A stretch of 64,000 nucleotides of DNA from Synechococcus sp. PCC 7335 (GCF_000155595.1 NZ_DS989904.1:3674044-3738043), one strand, 5' to 3'; positions 53,357-63,506 are shown, numbered from the stretch's first letter. Made by a program: numbers and translations. Notes: a model not told the origin generated them from the letters alone.

Positions 53357-53560
53357 CTATCGCTCTTCAATGACTTCGGGAATCAAAACGCTGTAAGCAT
53401 TGAAACCTCGTACGGGTCGTTGGTTATTATGTAACGAGTTTGCGTCATTTCAGCCATTCTTTTCCGAGAACCACTAAAGAGCGATAGTTCGTTCAACAGA
53501 GTAAAGCGTCCAACCCCTCACTTACTGCGTCTTTGACGCTAAGGCTACCTGTGTTGAACG
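53357..53560. other. Two nested-stem structured segments in a convergent spacer
   Basis: CTATCGCTCTT (53357-53367) pairs perfectly over 11 bp with AAGAGCGATAG (53477-53487). Inside it, AATGAC near 53369 pairs with GTCATT near 53445, and CTCGT pairs with ACGAG around a 20-odd-base loop. Immediately after, CGTTCAACA (53490-53498) pairs with TGTTGAACG (53552-53560), enclosing AGCGTC/GACGCT and followed by CTTTTGTT. The second unit could be a terminator for the universal stress gene; the first looks like a folded RNA. Confidence 0.5.
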
Positions 53561-53600
53561 CTTTTGTTAGCTGTGTATTTGAAAACGGCTATATCTTTGA

Positions 53601-54665
53601 CTAGTAGCCCAGTATATCTAGCTGGACAGTACCGACACCCGCACTAGTCAAACCAATTTGATCAGCTGCACCTGCTGATAAGTCAATGACTCTGTTACCT
53701 GAGAATGGTCCTCGGTCGTTGATTCGAACAACAACTTGTCTGCCTGTATAGAGATTAGTTACCAGTACTCTGGTCCCGAAAGGAAGTGTCCGGTGAGCAG
53801 CTGTTAGTGCGTACTGATTAAAAGATTCACCGTTAGCAGTCCGTCTGCCGTGAAATCCAGGGCCATACCAGGAAGCGGTTCCGACCGTACTAGAGACAAT
53901 CGCAACTTGCTGAGCAGGTGCCGCTTCGACCACAGGTTCAGGCTCAGGCATATCTTCAATCTCTGAGACCGGTTCAGCTCCGCCGATCAAACGACGCAAA
54001 CGATTGGTAACCTGCAAAGCGTCTTCAGCAGCATCGTCTGTAGTATCTGCCAAAATTGTGCGACTATCTAACGCAATCAGATCTTCATCTGCCAGCGTCA
54101 CTACAAAGCCTTCAGACTCTTCCTGCCAGCGCACCGAGATATCGGTAGCCTCTACTTCTTCTGGGTTCAACTGGGTGCCTAGCTCAGTTGCTCGAAGGAT
54201 AGGATTATTCTCTAGAACTTCATCAGCCGGAGAAACGCTGACCGCTTCGGAAACTTCTGTGTCAGAAACTGCTTCAGCCGCGGCTTCGCTTTCGATACCG
54301 TTGGTGAGGTTGTCTACCTCTGTGGCCAAAAAAGTAAGTATCGGAATATCTTTCAAATAGAGTGTGGCAGCTTGGCGCCCATCGACATCGTGGGGATAAA
54401 CCAAAACATCATCGTTAAGCGCAGCATCAGACACAAAGCCAGAACCTGACTCTGAGTCACTGCTAGCAGCCGTAGCACCGATCAACTCGGTAGGCTTATC
54501 GCTAACTGCCTCAGCTTCATTAGCGCGATTGGTAGGTTGGGCGATCGCTCGAGTAGCGCCGATTCCTACCGTATTGATTCCTGACAGCAATATAGCTGCT
54601 GCCAGACTAGTAGCAAATTGCTGCTTTGACTTTTTCTTGAGCAGACTTTGGGGAAGCAAAAACAT
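53601..54665 (-). CDS. rlpA: RlpA-like septal ring protein
   Basis: Exported protein of 354 residues. The signal sequence (about 15-42) is followed by a long acidic, Ala/Glu-rich region (45-250), then a double-psi beta-barrel domain (about 262-354) with [19 protein letters not shown], the catalytic-type [14 protein letters not shown] and INDRGPF. RlpA family enzymes are lytic transglycosylases that act on peptidoglycan lacking stem peptides. The His/Asp pattern expected of an active enzyme appears present. No SPOR domain is found, a common difference in cyanobacteria. Confidence 0.88.
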   Translation of the reverse strand: MFLLPQSLLKKKSKQQFATSLAAAILLSGINTVGIGATRAIAQPTNRANEAEAVSDKPTELIGATAASSDSESGSGFVSDAALNDDVLVYPHDVDGRQAATLYLKDIPILTFLATEVDNLTNGIESEAAAEAVSDTEVSEAVSVSPADEVLENNPILRATELGTQLNPEEVEATDISVRWQEESEGFVVTLADEDLIALDSRTILADTTDDAAEDALQVTNRLRRLIGGAEPVSEIEDMPEPEPVVEAAPAQQVAIVSSTVGTASWYGPGFHGRRTANGESFNQYALTAAHRTLPFGTRVLVTNLYTGRQVVVRINDRGPFSGNRVIDLSAGAADQIGLTSAGVGTVQLDILGY

Positions 54666-55237
54666 AATTGACTACGTTGCGACAGCATTAGTGCTAGACA
54701 CCGTTTGTCTAACCGGTCTTCTGTTCGGTTCACTGAGCTGCTGCTTTGAAGCAGTGCTTGACCTCGGCATGAATTAAACCAACAGTCGCTAATCTACACG
54801 AACTGAGTAGGGGTAAAAATTGGGGTATTCGCGAAGGTCATCGGTCAAAAAGTTTTTCTGAGTGCTTCATGAAAGCTTGAAGTGACGAAATGTTAAGGGC
54901 TTCCAGTGCCTTCAGCCTATAGAGTGATATTTTGTGATGCTTATGTATTAGATGCTACCTAATCTAGATAACTAATCAATAGAAGCCCCTTTTTACTGTG
55001 CATAGTGGAATAGTTTTTTTGGGACTATGCATTTTATTGCATACAAAACTACACATTTAATGAGCAGTCACTCACCGAAATTTTAAGTCGTCCCTAATGT
55101 GTCTCTTCACAGATTGGTTTGTCTCTTAGAAAGCGTTGTGAGAATCTGAGACTGGTTATTGAGCGCTTTATGTGAGTACGCTCTGCAATCGGTGTGATTT
55201 GTAATGCTATACAGAGCGTTTTGGGAGAAGGCGAGCG
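54666..55237. other. Divergent spacer rlpA / purM
   Basis: The 572-bp AT-rich region contains TGCATAGT (54999-55006) pairing with ACTATGCA (55024-55031) around a T-rich loop, then TTTTATTG. It looks like an intrinsic terminator in the plus direction although no gene ends there. It might attenuate a long purM leader. Confidence 0.5.
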
Positions 55238-56302
55238 ATGGACTACAAGCAGGCGGGGGTCGATGTAGAAGCAGGACGCGCTTTTATCGATCGGATCAAG
55301 GGAATGGTGGAGGGAACGCGTCGGCCTGAAGTACTAGGGGGATTAGGTGGGTTTGGCGGCTGCTTTGAGCTACCAGACGGATATCAAAAACCGGTTTTAG
55401 TATCGGGAACAGACGGCGTAGGAACGAAGTTAAAGTTAGCTCAAGATTTAGATCGGCACGATACAGTAGGTATCGATCTCGTTGCGATGTGCGTAAACGA
55501 TGTACTGACCATAGGCGCAGAACCGCTGTTCTTTCTAGATTATTTGGCTACTGGCAAGTTAGCCCCTGAGCAGCTAGCGCAGGTAGTTGCTGGAGTAACA
55601 AACGGCTGTAAAACGTCTGGCTGCGCGTTATTAGGTGGTGAGACTGCCGAGATGCCAGGGTTTTATGCGCCTGGTGAGTATGACATGGCGGGTTTTTGCG
55701 TGGGTATTGTAGAAAAAGATCGCATGTTTGACGGATCGGCGGTGGCAGTTGGCGATCGCATCATCGGACTTGCGAGTAGTGGCGTTCACAGCAATGGTTT
55801 TAGCTTAGTTAGGAAAATCATGGCAGAAGGCGATCGTGATCCTAGAGAAGCCGGACGATCTACGGGCTATGACTGGAGCGAGAAGCCAAGAATTCTAGAG
55901 GGTCAGTCCCTAGGGGAAGCATTGCTAAGACCAACCCAACTTTATGTAAAACCAGTCTTGAAGGCACTAAAGTCTACGTTGACAATTCATGGGATGGCCC
56001 ACATCACAGGTGGAGGCCTACCAGAGAACCTACCGCGCTGCCTAGGGGAAGGTCAGTCCATCCAGCTTAATTTAGATAGCTGGTCAGTACTCCCTATATT
56101 CACATGGCTGCAGTCAGCAGGGTCTGTCGGTCTGCGCGATATGTTTAATACCTTTAATATGGGAGTTGGCTTTGTAGTTATTGTCCCACCCGATCAGTCT
56201 GTCGCTGCTTGTCAACAGTTTGAACAGGAGGGGATTACTGCTTATGACATTGGCGAAGTCGTTCCGGGTAGTGGAGAGATACTAGGAATACCCACTACCT
56301 AA
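55238..56302 (+). CDS. purM: Phosphoribosylformylglycinamidine cyclo-ligase
   Basis: PurM (AIR synthetase) of 354 residues, which closes the imidazole ring in purine synthesis using ATP. Motifs are [60 protein letters not shown] and [15 protein letters not shown]. Length is typical. The prohibitin gene follows after 82 bases on the same strand. Confidence 0.96.
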   Translation: MDYKQAGVDVEAGRAFIDRIKGMVEGTRRPEVLGGLGGFGGCFELPDGYQKPVLVSGTDGVGTKLKLAQDLDRHDTVGIDLVAMCVNDVLTIGAEPLFFLDYLATGKLAPEQLAQVVAGVTNGCKTSGCALLGGETAEMPGFYAPGEYDMAGFCVGIVEKDRMFDGSAVAVGDRIIGLASSGVHSNGFSLVRKIMAEGDRDPREAGRSTGYDWSEKPRILEGQSLGEALLRPTQLYVKPVLKALKSTLTIHGMAHITGGGLPENLPRCLGEGQSIQLNLDSWSVLPIFTWLQSAGSVGLRDMFNTFNMGVGFVVIVPPDQSVAACQQFEQEGITAYDIGEVVPGSGEILGIPTT

Positions 56303-56384
56303 AAAAGATGTTTGGCCCAACGATTGATCGCATCTGTTAATGACAGCTATCAATCACACTTATATATAAGAGGAGTTTTGTAAG

Positions 56385-57224
56385 TTGAGTGCAACTAAAG
56401 GAAATAGTCAGCCGGTTGTGATCGCAGCGATCGCAACGGTAGTGGCCCTAATCTTGGCCAGCAGTTTTGTGATTATCAATCCGGGACAAGCAGGCGTACT
56501 AAGCGTATTGGGTAAGGCCCAAGATGGCGCCTTGCTAGAAGGGATACATATCAAGCCGCCATTTGTCTCATTCGTAGACATCTACGACATCACAGTCCAG
56601 AAATTTGAGGTTCCAGCCGAAAGTTCGACTAAAGACCTGCAAGATCTAAGAGCGAGGTTTGCAATCAACTTTCGTCTACAGCCAGCCGAAGTTGTAGACA
56701 TTCGTCGTAAGCAAGGCTCACTTTCAAACATTGTTAACAAAATAATCGCCCCACAGACTCAAGAGTCGTTTAAAGTAGCTGCCGCACGGCGCACAGTAGA
56801 GGAAGCAATTACTCAAAGGGCCCTGTTAAAAGAGGACTTTGACAACGCGCTAGCCAAGCGGCTAGAAAAATACGGGATTGATGTGCTCGATACTAGCGTG
56901 GTCGATTTAACTTTCTCCCCTGAATTTTCAAGGGCGGTAGAAGAAAAGCAAATTGCAGAACAGCGAGCTCAACGAGCTGTATATGTAGCGCAAGAAGCTG
57001 AACAGGAAGCACAAGCTGAAATCAACCGAGCAAAAGGGCGGTCTGAAGCCCAAAGGTTGATTGCTGAGACACTAAAAGCACAGGGCGGTAATCTGGTACT
57101 GCAAAAAGAGGCGATCGAGGCTTGGAAAGAGGGCGGTGCTCAAATGCCTCGAGTTTTAGTGACGAGCGGTTCTGAAAGTGCCGGTGTCCCTTTCATTTTC
57201 AATTTGACCAAAGGCGAGCAGTAA
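56385..57224 (+). CDS. Prohibitin-family SPFH/Band 7 protein
   Basis: Membrane-anchored protein of 279 residues. One N-terminal helix (about 10-32: VVIAAIATVVALILASSFVI) is followed by the SPFH domain (IINPGQAGVLSVLGKAQDG) and a long coiled coil (about 190-240: KQIAEQRAQRAVYVAQEAEQ). TTG at 56385 has AGGAG 9 bases upstream and gives the expected N-terminus. Prohibitins form ring scaffolds in thylakoid or plasma membranes that associate with FtsH-type proteases. Its position after purM is not functionally explained. Confidence 0.9.
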   Translation: MSATKGNSQPVVIAAIATVVALILASSFVIINPGQAGVLSVLGKAQDGALLEGIHIKPPFVSFVDIYDITVQKFEVPAESSTKDLQDLRARFAINFRLQPAEVVDIRRKQGSLSNIVNKIIAPQTQESFKVAAARRTVEEAITQRALLKEDFDNALAKRLEKYGIDVLDTSVVDLTFSPEFSRAVEEKQIAEQRAQRAVYVAQEAEQEAQAEINRAKGRSEAQRLIAETLKAQGGNLVLQKEAIEAWKEGGAQMPRVLVTSGSESAGVPFIFNLTKGEQ

Positions 57225-57554
57225 GCTAGGCCTTAGTCCGTATAGCAATTGCCAAATGCGTTTGACAATTGCTAACCACTTACTAACCATTTAGCTGTGT
57301 ATACACCAACGGTTCTACCTATCGCGAATGTGTAGAGCTGAGTAGTGAACGCTATAGATAGGTTGAGTAGATAGGTTGAGTTCAAAAATGAATGATCTCA
57401 ACCTACTCACTACTTAGCAGCTTCCCTAGATATAGCAATGTGCGGATGCATTCGTGCATTACGAGTCACTTAGCCTGTTGAAACACAAGGGTTATAGCCA
57501 ATGACTATGCCGTAAGCTAAGTGACCAAAGCTATAGCATATCCAGATAGCGCAC
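57225..57554. other. Spacer with long inverted repeat and 13-bp tandem repeat
   Basis: TAGCAATTG (57243-57251) pairs with CAATTGCTA (57266-57274), and inner CAAA/TTTG extends the stem to 13 pairs with one mismatch. It lies 18 bases after the prohibitin stop and may terminate it without a T-run. AGATAGGTTGAGT is perfectly duplicated at 57356-57368 and 57369-57381. AGGTTGAG pairs with a later CTCAACCT. Confidence 0.7.
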
Positions 57555-57902
57555 CTAGCCGGCATCGGCATCTTTGTTGATATCCTTGGCCATATCAAGA
57601 TAATCGTCTGGATCGCTATCACCAGGGCTATCGATATTGTCTACCTTGGTCTTTCTAGACGCATGATCGCCACCGTCTGTGTCTTTGCGACCGACTGCGC
57701 TTGGGTTGCTAGTTTGATTGCCCGGGCCAGTCTTATTATCTTCAGCAATATCGTATTCTTTATCAAACTCAGGGCTAGCGATGTCTGGTTTAGTCTGTTC
57801 GCCAGTCTCCTCATTCTCGTTAGTTTCCTGATTTTCTTTGTTGAGATCTTCTTTGAGCTGCTGAGCCTCTTGAGGAATATTGTTGGGATCTGCCATTTGC
57901 AT
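57555..57902 (-). CDS. Small acidic disordered protein
   Basis: Protein of 115 residues that is almost entirely charged and polar, rich in Asp, Glu, Asn and Lys (QQLKEDLNKENQETNENEE). No hydrophobic core, signal or membrane segment is seen. It ends DDYLDMAKDINKDADAG. I do not recognise the family. Composition resembles hydrophilin-like or stress-related proteins, which is only a compositional hint. ATG at 57902 or 57896 could be the start. Confidence 0.55.
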   Translation of the reverse strand: MQMADPNNIPQEAQQLKEDLNKENQETNENEETGEQTKPDIASPEFDKEYDIAEDNKTGPGNQTSNPSAVGRKDTDGGDHASRKTKVDNIDSPGDSDPDDYLDMAKDINKDADAG

Positions 57903-58109
57903 TACCTATACTTCGGCATCCATAGCTTACGAACCAGAGAAAGTAAGCACTATGTACCGGATGACGGAAATTTTTATGCTCCTTTGTGTATTACTGACAC
58001 CTTCATTGGTCCTTCAAAGATAGAGCCGCTAGCAAATTAGCGAGCTACAACTCTAGAGCCTAGCAACGGCGTTAGAATAAAGGCAGACTTTAAGAAATGT
58101 AACGATTGC

Positions 58110-59612
58110 ATGGCTAGCGGCACGTCAAAAAAAGTAGTAGTGATTGGAGCTGGCATAGGAGGGCTAACAACCGCAGCCTTATTAGCTCACCGAGGATATC
58201 AAGTGAAGGTCTTTGACCAGGCGATCGTACCAGGGGGATGCGCCTCTACGTTCAAGCGCCAAGGCTTTACCTTTGATGTAGGCGCAACTCAAGTAGCCGG
58301 GTTAGAAGCTGGAGGCATTCATTACCAAATATTCAAAGAACTCAGCATTGAGATACCGCCAGCTAGTGAATGCGATCCGGCTTGTGCCGTCTTTTTACCG
58401 GGTGAGACTGAGCCGATTAGCGTTTGGCGAGACCCTGAAAGGTGGAAGGCTGAACGAGAGAGACAGTTTCCTGGTAGCGCCGCTTTCTGGGCTTTTATGA
58501 AAGCACTGTTCGATTTTAGCTGGCGGTTCCAACAGAGAGATCCCATACTTCCACCTCGAAACATATGGGACGCATGGCAGTTAGCTAAAGCCCTACGACC
58601 TGATACGCTATTGACCGTACCGTTTACCTTTTCAACAGTTGGTGACATCCTGAAAGGATACGGTTTGTATGAAAATCGCCGCCTGCGCACTTTTTTAGAT
58701 ATGCAGCTGAAGCTATATTCACAAACAACAGCAGACAAGACAGCGGTTTTATATGCGGCGACAGCACTTGGCGTTTCGCAAGCTCCCCACGGGCTGTTTC
58801 ATTTGAAAGGAAGTATGCAGGTATTAAGCGATCGCCTGCTTGCAGCGCTAGAAAGAGATGGCGGAGAAATCCATATGAGACATCTAGCTGAAGCGATAGA
58901 GGTGGAGAATGGCAGGCCAACTCAGGTAAGAATAACAGACAAAAAAGGCAACACTTGGTTAGAGGCAGCTGATCACGTAGTGGCTAATGTCACCGTACAA
59001 AATCTTGTGAAGCTAACAGACAGCGAAAGAATGAGTGGGTATGAAAGAAGAGTAGAACAGCTACCATCCGCCTCTGGAGCGTTTGTTATTTATTTAGGCG
59101 TAAAACAATCCGCCATTCCCAAAGATTGCCCACCTCACTTGCAGTTTTTATATGACTACGATGGTCCGATTGCAGAGAACAATTCTCTGTTTGTTTCAGT
59201 TAGTAGAGCAGGTGATAGCCGAGCACCAGCCGAAAAGGCGACGATTATCGCTTCCTCTTTCACCGATGTGAAAACTTGGTATGACGGCGACCAAGAGACG
59301 TACAAAGCAATGAAGGAAACCTATACACAAACGGCAATTTCTCGCTTGAAAGACTATTTTGACCTCCGCCTAGAAAATTTGGTGCATGTAGAAGCAGCTA
59401 CGCCCAGAAGCTTTGAAACGTTTACAGGGCGATCGCAAGGAATTGTTGGTGGAATTGGTCAGCGTGTACCAACTTTTGGCCCATTTGGTTTTGCCACTCG
59501 TACACCCATCCAAAATCTGTGGCTAGTAGGAGATAGTACTCATCCAGGAGAGGGGACAGCAGGTGTGAGCTATTCGGCGCTCACAGCGGTAAGACAAATT
59601 GAAGCAAGTTAG
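58110..59612 (+). CDS. crtD: Carotenoid C-3',4' desaturase-like CrtD
   Basis: FAD-dependent desaturase/isomerase family protein of 500 residues. The dinucleotide-binding motif is VVIGAGIGGLTTAALLAHRG at residues 9-28, followed by VPGGCASTFKRQGFTFDVG. The C-terminal flavin motif is NLWLVGDSTHPGEGTAGVSY. Stretches GATQVAGLEAGGIHYQIF and CDPACAVFLPGETEPISVW match cyanobacterial CrtD, which introduces the 3',4' double bond of myxol-type carotenoids. CrtH-type isomerase is the main alternative and seems less likely. It stands 112 bases before the N-formylglutamate amidohydrolase-like gene. Confidence 0.78.
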   Translation: MASGTSKKVVVIGAGIGGLTTAALLAHRGYQVKVFDQAIVPGGCASTFKRQGFTFDVGATQVAGLEAGGIHYQIFKELSIEIPPASECDPACAVFLPGETEPISVWRDPERWKAERERQFPGSAAFWAFMKALFDFSWRFQQRDPILPPRNIWDAWQLAKALRPDTLLTVPFTFSTVGDILKGYGLYENRRLRTFLDMQLKLYSQTTADKTAVLYAATALGVSQAPHGLFHLKGSMQVLSDRLLAALERDGGEIHMRHLAEAIEVENGRPTQVRITDKKGNTWLEAADHVVANVTVQNLVKLTDSERMSGYERRVEQLPSASGAFVIYLGVKQSAIPKDCPPHLQFLYDYDGPIAENNSLFVSVSRAGDSRAPAEKATIIASSFTDVKTWYDGDQETYKAMKETYTQTAISRLKDYFDLRLENLVHVEAATPRSFETFTGRSQGIVGGIGQRVPTFGPFGFATRTPIQNLWLVGDSTHPGEGTAGVSYSALTAVRQIEAS

Positions 59613-59724
59613 CGCCGATAGCGCTTGTCGGTAAGGGCTTTACTCAACCGCTTAGAAAATAGTACTCACCTAAAACAGCCCAGAAATACTTGCTATATAC
59701 AAGCGATATCTCTTTAAAGATTGT

Positions 59725-60513
59725 ATGACTACTGATTTGTTCACTGTTCTTTCTCCTGAAAGTAGTAGCGTTCCTATTTTGGCGAATCTACCTCATAGTG
59801 GGCTACAGGTGCCAGATTCGATTGCCCGCACTTTCACAACCGAGCAACTTCAGACATTGCCGAATTCAGACTGGCACTTACAACCACTTTACGATTTTCT
59901 TCCCAGCTTAGGCATCACGCTGATGCAAGCCAACTACAGTCGCTATGTAGTAGATCTAAACCGAGCGCTCAAACCGCCGCTGTTTGGCTCTTTTTGGTCA
60001 GCAGTGGTTCCAGAGCAAACTGCTTTCAAGCAAGATATCTATACCACCAAACCTACTGAAAAGGAGGTACAAGCGCGAATTAAACAATATTACGATCCGT
60101 ACCACCAACAGCTATCTAAGCTTTTGAATGAGGCGATCGCTCAACACGGCAAGGTCTACCTGCTCGATCTTCACAGCTTTATGGGACTAATCAGCGATGA
60201 AGTTTGTCTAGGGAATGCTAGAGGAAAAACATGCAGCGAGAGCACACTCGATATTATCAGTGAAAGTTTCTCAAATCAAGCGTTTCAAGTTGTGAAAAAC
60301 AAAGTGTTTACAGGAGGCTATATTACTCGACACTACGGCCAATACCCTAGCGTTGAGGCACTTCAAATTGAGATTCGGTATCCTGTCTATTTACCAGACG
60401 ATCAGCTAGAAGTGCAAGCTATTCCTCACTGGCGAAGCCCAAAGTTCAAGAAGGCTAAGTGTAAACTAGAAGCTGTTTTCATCGAGATCGTGAATCAGTT
60501 AATCAAAAAATAA
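59725..60513 (+). CDS. N-formylglutamate amidohydrolase-family protein
   Basis: Hydrolase of 262 residues in the FGase family. Motifs include ILANLPHSGLQVPD near the N-terminus, ANYSRYVVDLNRALK and VYLLDLHSFMG, which provide metal-binding His, Asp and Arg. The family hydrolyses formyl-glutamate or related N-acyl amino acids in histidine breakdown, but no hut genes are adjacent, so the true substrate is uncertain. A strong intrinsic terminator follows directly. Confidence 0.85.
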   Translation: MTTDLFTVLSPESSSVPILANLPHSGLQVPDSIARTFTTEQLQTLPNSDWHLQPLYDFLPSLGITLMQANYSRYVVDLNRALKPPLFGSFWSAVVPEQTAFKQDIYTTKPTEKEVQARIKQYYDPYHQQLSKLLNEAIAQHGKVYLLDLHSFMGLISDEVCLGNARGKTCSESTLDIISESFSNQAFQVVKNKVFTGGYITRHYGQYPSVEALQIEIRYPVYLPDDQLEVQAIPHWRSPKFKKAKCKLEAVFIEIVNQLIKK

Positions 60514-60514
60514 A

Positions 60515-60549
60515 AATCCCTTACTTAAAGCAAGTAAGGGATTAGTTTT
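60515..60549 (+). terminator. Intrinsic terminator
   Basis: AATCCCTTACTT (60515-60526) pairs perfectly over 12 bp with AAGTAAGGGATT (60532-60543) around a 5-base loop, followed by AGTTTTT. This is the best terminator in the window. Confidence 0.9.
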
Positions 60550-60874
60550 TCTCTTCGTTGTAACAATTTTCAGCTAAACATTGCGAGCCCTCAAGGAGCG
60601 GCAATTTTGCCATATGCTATTTCTCATCATCAGGATAGCAATCGAGGTGTTACTGAGATCAAGTATGTTCTTTTTTTAGCTCGCCGGCATCTGTGTTTTT
60701 ACTTATAGCAATCGGCGCTGCGCTTCAAATGCTTTAGCTTCAAAAACTGCGCAACTATACAACTAGTTCTAGGAGCCAATGAACCTATTAGAAAATTTGA
60801 TCGCGGATCCCAACTAGCCATAAGGCAAAGCCAGAAACAAAAAGATTATATTTCGGCCGCTTGCCAGATTGAAC
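60550..60874. other. Convergent spacer without recognised features
   Basis: These 325 bases lie between the terminator and the end of the hydrolase gene. I see no gene, repeat or clear secondary structure. Confidence 0.6.
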
Positions 60875-61996
60875 CTATCTCCTAGATTGACTCAAAATAT
60901 CAAGGATGATTTCTATTGTGCGGGAAAGATGACTTTGACCACTAGGTAGTTTAGCTACTGGATCAATAGGGCCAGTGGCGCCGTTGTGACTGATCGGGCC
61001 CAGAGAGATAAACTGAATTCTACCTTCCGTTCTCGACTTGTTCCAGCTGGACCAGGCAACTATAGGCCAGCGCTTAGGAAACATAATTGCACCTAGTTTG
61101 GCTAGCATATCGCGATCACCTTTAGCGTGATACAGCCGCTCAATCTCGGCAATGCCATTATCACCACTAACGACACCTGCTATTGAGATCACATCAATGG
61201 GCACATCTAGCGCATACTTTAAATAGGTCACTGCTCCTAAAGCAACCTGAGCGCCGCCACTGTAGCCTAGAAGTGTGAGCGGTATTCCTGGCTGATACCC
61301 TTTCTGGCGCAAACTATTAAGAATGACCTGCGCTGTTCCTCTATTGAAGACAGGGCCGTAGCGATTGTCCGTAGAAACTGCGACTTGAAAGGTATTGCGA
61401 AGGTTGATTAGAATATCTAGCGGACTATTAGGATTATTAGCTTCTATGCGATTGATCCAGCGCCAGAATGAAGCAAAAGGTCTCTGGCTAGTCAGGGGCC
61501 GATTGAGCGCAGAGTAGGCCATGATGTCCTGAATGAAAACCATTTCTTCAGGCAGCGTAGTTTCTAAGGTATCTAAAAAGTTCTGAACACGCTTTGGGTA
61601 ATCAGCACAGCTTTGGGATATACCGTCTAGATAGATCACGTATCGCTTAGGCGTAGGCTGCGAGGATTTGGGCGCGTATGCGTAGTGGTAAGTGGAATGA
61701 ACTTGAGGATCTAGAATCTGTGGGGATGAGCGCGCTTGAGGAATGGGAAAGATGTGAGTTTCGATACCGTCGCCGTACCAACCAGCCCACCATCCTAGAG
61801 ATTCAAAGGGAGAAAGCAGCCCAGCTAGGACCAAGGCAATCAGTCCAACACGAATCAGATCAAGGACAAAGCCCAGTAGCCTGCTGTTTAAGGCTAGATA
61901 CCATTCTAGCCATTGGTTGTTGGCAGGAGACAATAAGACAATGGCACCGATTGCTAAGAAGATAGCAGCACAGAGTTTTATAAGGTAGCGGCGCAT
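60875..61996 (-). CDS. Membrane-anchored alpha/beta-hydrolase-like protein
   Basis: Protein of 373 residues from the ATG at 61996 (the frame extends to a TTG at 62014). Two membrane helices at about 8-25 and 40-62 anchor it. The soluble domain begins with KRYVIYLDGISQSCADYPKR and has a nucleophile elbow GYSGGAQVALGA at about 244-255, the G-x-S-x-G of serine hydrolases. A His near LGPISHNGATG could complete the triad. The substrate is unknown; lipid or ester hydrolysis at the membrane is a guess from fold. The Yip1-like gene is 81 bases upstream on the same strand. Confidence 0.75.
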   Translation of the reverse strand: MRRYLIKLCAAIFLAIGAIVLLSPANNQWLEWYLALNSRLLGFVLDLIRVGLIALVLAGLLSPFESLGWWAGWYGDGIETHIFPIPQARSSPQILDPQVHSTYHYAYAPKSSQPTPKRYVIYLDGISQSCADYPKRVQNFLDTLETTLPEEMVFIQDIMAYSALNRPLTSQRPFASFWRWINRIEANNPNSPLDILINLRNTFQVAVSTDNRYGPVFNRGTAQVILNSLRQKGYQPGIPLTLLGYSGGAQVALGAVTYLKYALDVPIDVISIAGVVSGDNGIAEIERLYHAKGDRDMLAKLGAIMFPKRWPIVAWSSWNKSRTEGRIQFISLGPISHNGATGPIDPVAKLPSGQSHLSRTIEIILDILSQSRR

Positions 61997-62077
61997 AGGT
62001 AAATGAGGCGGCAAGAAAATTGACTGTCAGTGTTGTCTTTATAGGCTTTGGTTTCTATTGGTGTACCAACTTAGAAT

Positions 62078-62857
62078 CTACTTTCTAGGATCGAAAGGAA
62101 CATTAGCTGGATGGGTAGGCGGCATTTGGCTAAGAGGGTCAGATTGGGTTATTTGGGCTCTCAGTCCGACATAGAGTTCTTCGGCAAGGCGGTTGCGGTT
62201 TCTAATCAAGTCTTCACCTGCGACCCAGTTTGTAATCCATTGGCCCAGAGAAGCAATCGGCTGGCCGACGGTTTTTTGAATAAGCTGAATGCCAATCCAT
62301 CCCAAGGCTACACTGCCAAAAGCTTCCCACAGTGCTAGCGTACTAATAGCATCAATACCAACAACAACAGCGAGCAGTGTCCAGATAGAAAGCAGAATGA
62401 AGATAGCGCTACCAAAGTATGGCATAACGACGAACACGCCTAGCATTAGCGGTGCGTAGCTAAATCCAATCGTTCGGATAACTGCGCTCAGCGGCAGGTA
62501 GCTAGTGAAAACAGTGTTAATACTTATCCAAGTGCTTAGTGCCCAAAAACCAAAGCCAACAACAAAAAGAACGGCTGATATCAGCAGACTTAGAACGAAC
62601 CGTAGTGGCCGGACCTGATTGATAAAGAGAACGACAATTTGGCTAAGCGACTGGGCAACACCGGCGATGAAAGCGATCGAAAGAGCGGCAAGCAGACTGT
62701 GCGGTTGATTCTGCAGGGTTTGAAAAGTGGTAGCACGTAAGGCAATTACTCCTCTAATTAAGTCCCAAAGTTCACTAAAGGCGTCTGTTTGAGGCATAAG
62801 GGTCAACAGATGAATGAAGTGCTGAGGGAAAGATGCGAACTGCTCATTCAAAACCAC
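62078..62857 (-). CDS. Yip1-like multi-pass membrane protein
   Basis: Protein of 259 residues with five or six membrane helices between about 45 and 190 (LLAALSIAFIAGVAQSLSQI; LRFVLSLLISAVLFVVGFGF; YAPLMLGVFVVMPYFGSAIF). The central text AVIRTIGFSYAPLMLGVF fits the Yip1/YIF family of membrane proteins found in bacteria without known function. The frame starts with GTG, and an internal ATG (MPQTDAFSEL) is possible. It is probably co-transcribed with the hydrolase gene. Confidence 0.7.
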   Translation of the reverse strand: MVLNEQFASFPQHFIHLLTLMPQTDAFSELWDLIRGVIALRATTFQTLQNQPHSLLAALSIAFIAGVAQSLSQIVVLFINQVRPLRFVLSLLISAVLFVVGFGFWALSTWISINTVFTSYLPLSAVIRTIGFSYAPLMLGVFVVMPYFGSAIFILLSIWTLLAVVVGIDAISTLALWEAFGSVALGWIGIQLIQKTVGQPIASLGQWITNWVAGEDLIRNRNRLAEELYVGLRAQITQSDPLSQMPPTHPANVPFDPRK

Positions 62858-63506
62858 TGCGATCGCTAGAAAATGTAGCTATATAAAGTATTCAGCTTCA
62901 AATCATAGTTAGTTGGCGGTTGGTTGGCAAATTTGAGTGCTTACGCCGTCTCCAAAAAGCAAAACAACCTTACATACAAGTACCCGTACAGTCGATAGGG
63001 GTTCGCAATAAGAGTAGTATATGGAAGAGACTTCTGATGAAGCTGTACCAAAGCTCAGTGACATTAATAGCGAAACTAGGCGCATATCTATACGCCTATA
63101 TATGCTTTTAGAACTGATCAAGTCTAGCTCTAGGCCTCCGGAAGCTTGTTCAGAAGCACTACTGCCATCGATTTATCATGAGTTTTCCCTGACAGCTCAT
63201 CCTTTGAACGCTTTGTTCTAATCCATTAATGATGATTGACCCCTATTGCTCTCTATTCGCTCTGTGAAGTAACGACTTTTACCACAATTACCCTGCCCAG
63301 CTTGAAGTTCGCATAGTTCTTTTGACAGCGCACTTACACTAAGCTTCGACTAACATTCTGTATAGCTCCTTGGCCTCGCTTCTTTTCTTAGCCATGCCCA
63401 AATTCGAGACCATCCCTTTCTAAGGTATCAATCAGTTAATGCTATTGTTGATATTTAATCTCATTAGCTATAAAATCAGTTTCATCCTGTACCTTTTTGG
63501 AGCATT
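62858..63506. other. Spacer with at most one small gene
   Basis: The region upstream of the lipoprotein gene holds only the doubtful small frame at 63021-63221. Promoters for the Yip1-like gene and the lipoprotein gene should lie at the two ends. Confidence 0.5.
63021..63221 (+). CDS. Possible small protein, unknown
   Basis: A 66-codon frame starting at ATG with a plausible helical, amphipathic middle (RRISIRLYMLLELIKSS) and an acidic start (EETSDEAVPKLSD). No ribosome site is clear, and no family is recognised. It overlaps a 63-codon frame (62920-63111) that looks less protein-like. It may be chance. Confidence 0.3.
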   Translation: MEETSDEAVPKLSDINSETRRISIRLYMLLELIKSSSRPPEACSEALLPSIYHEFSLTAHPLNALF

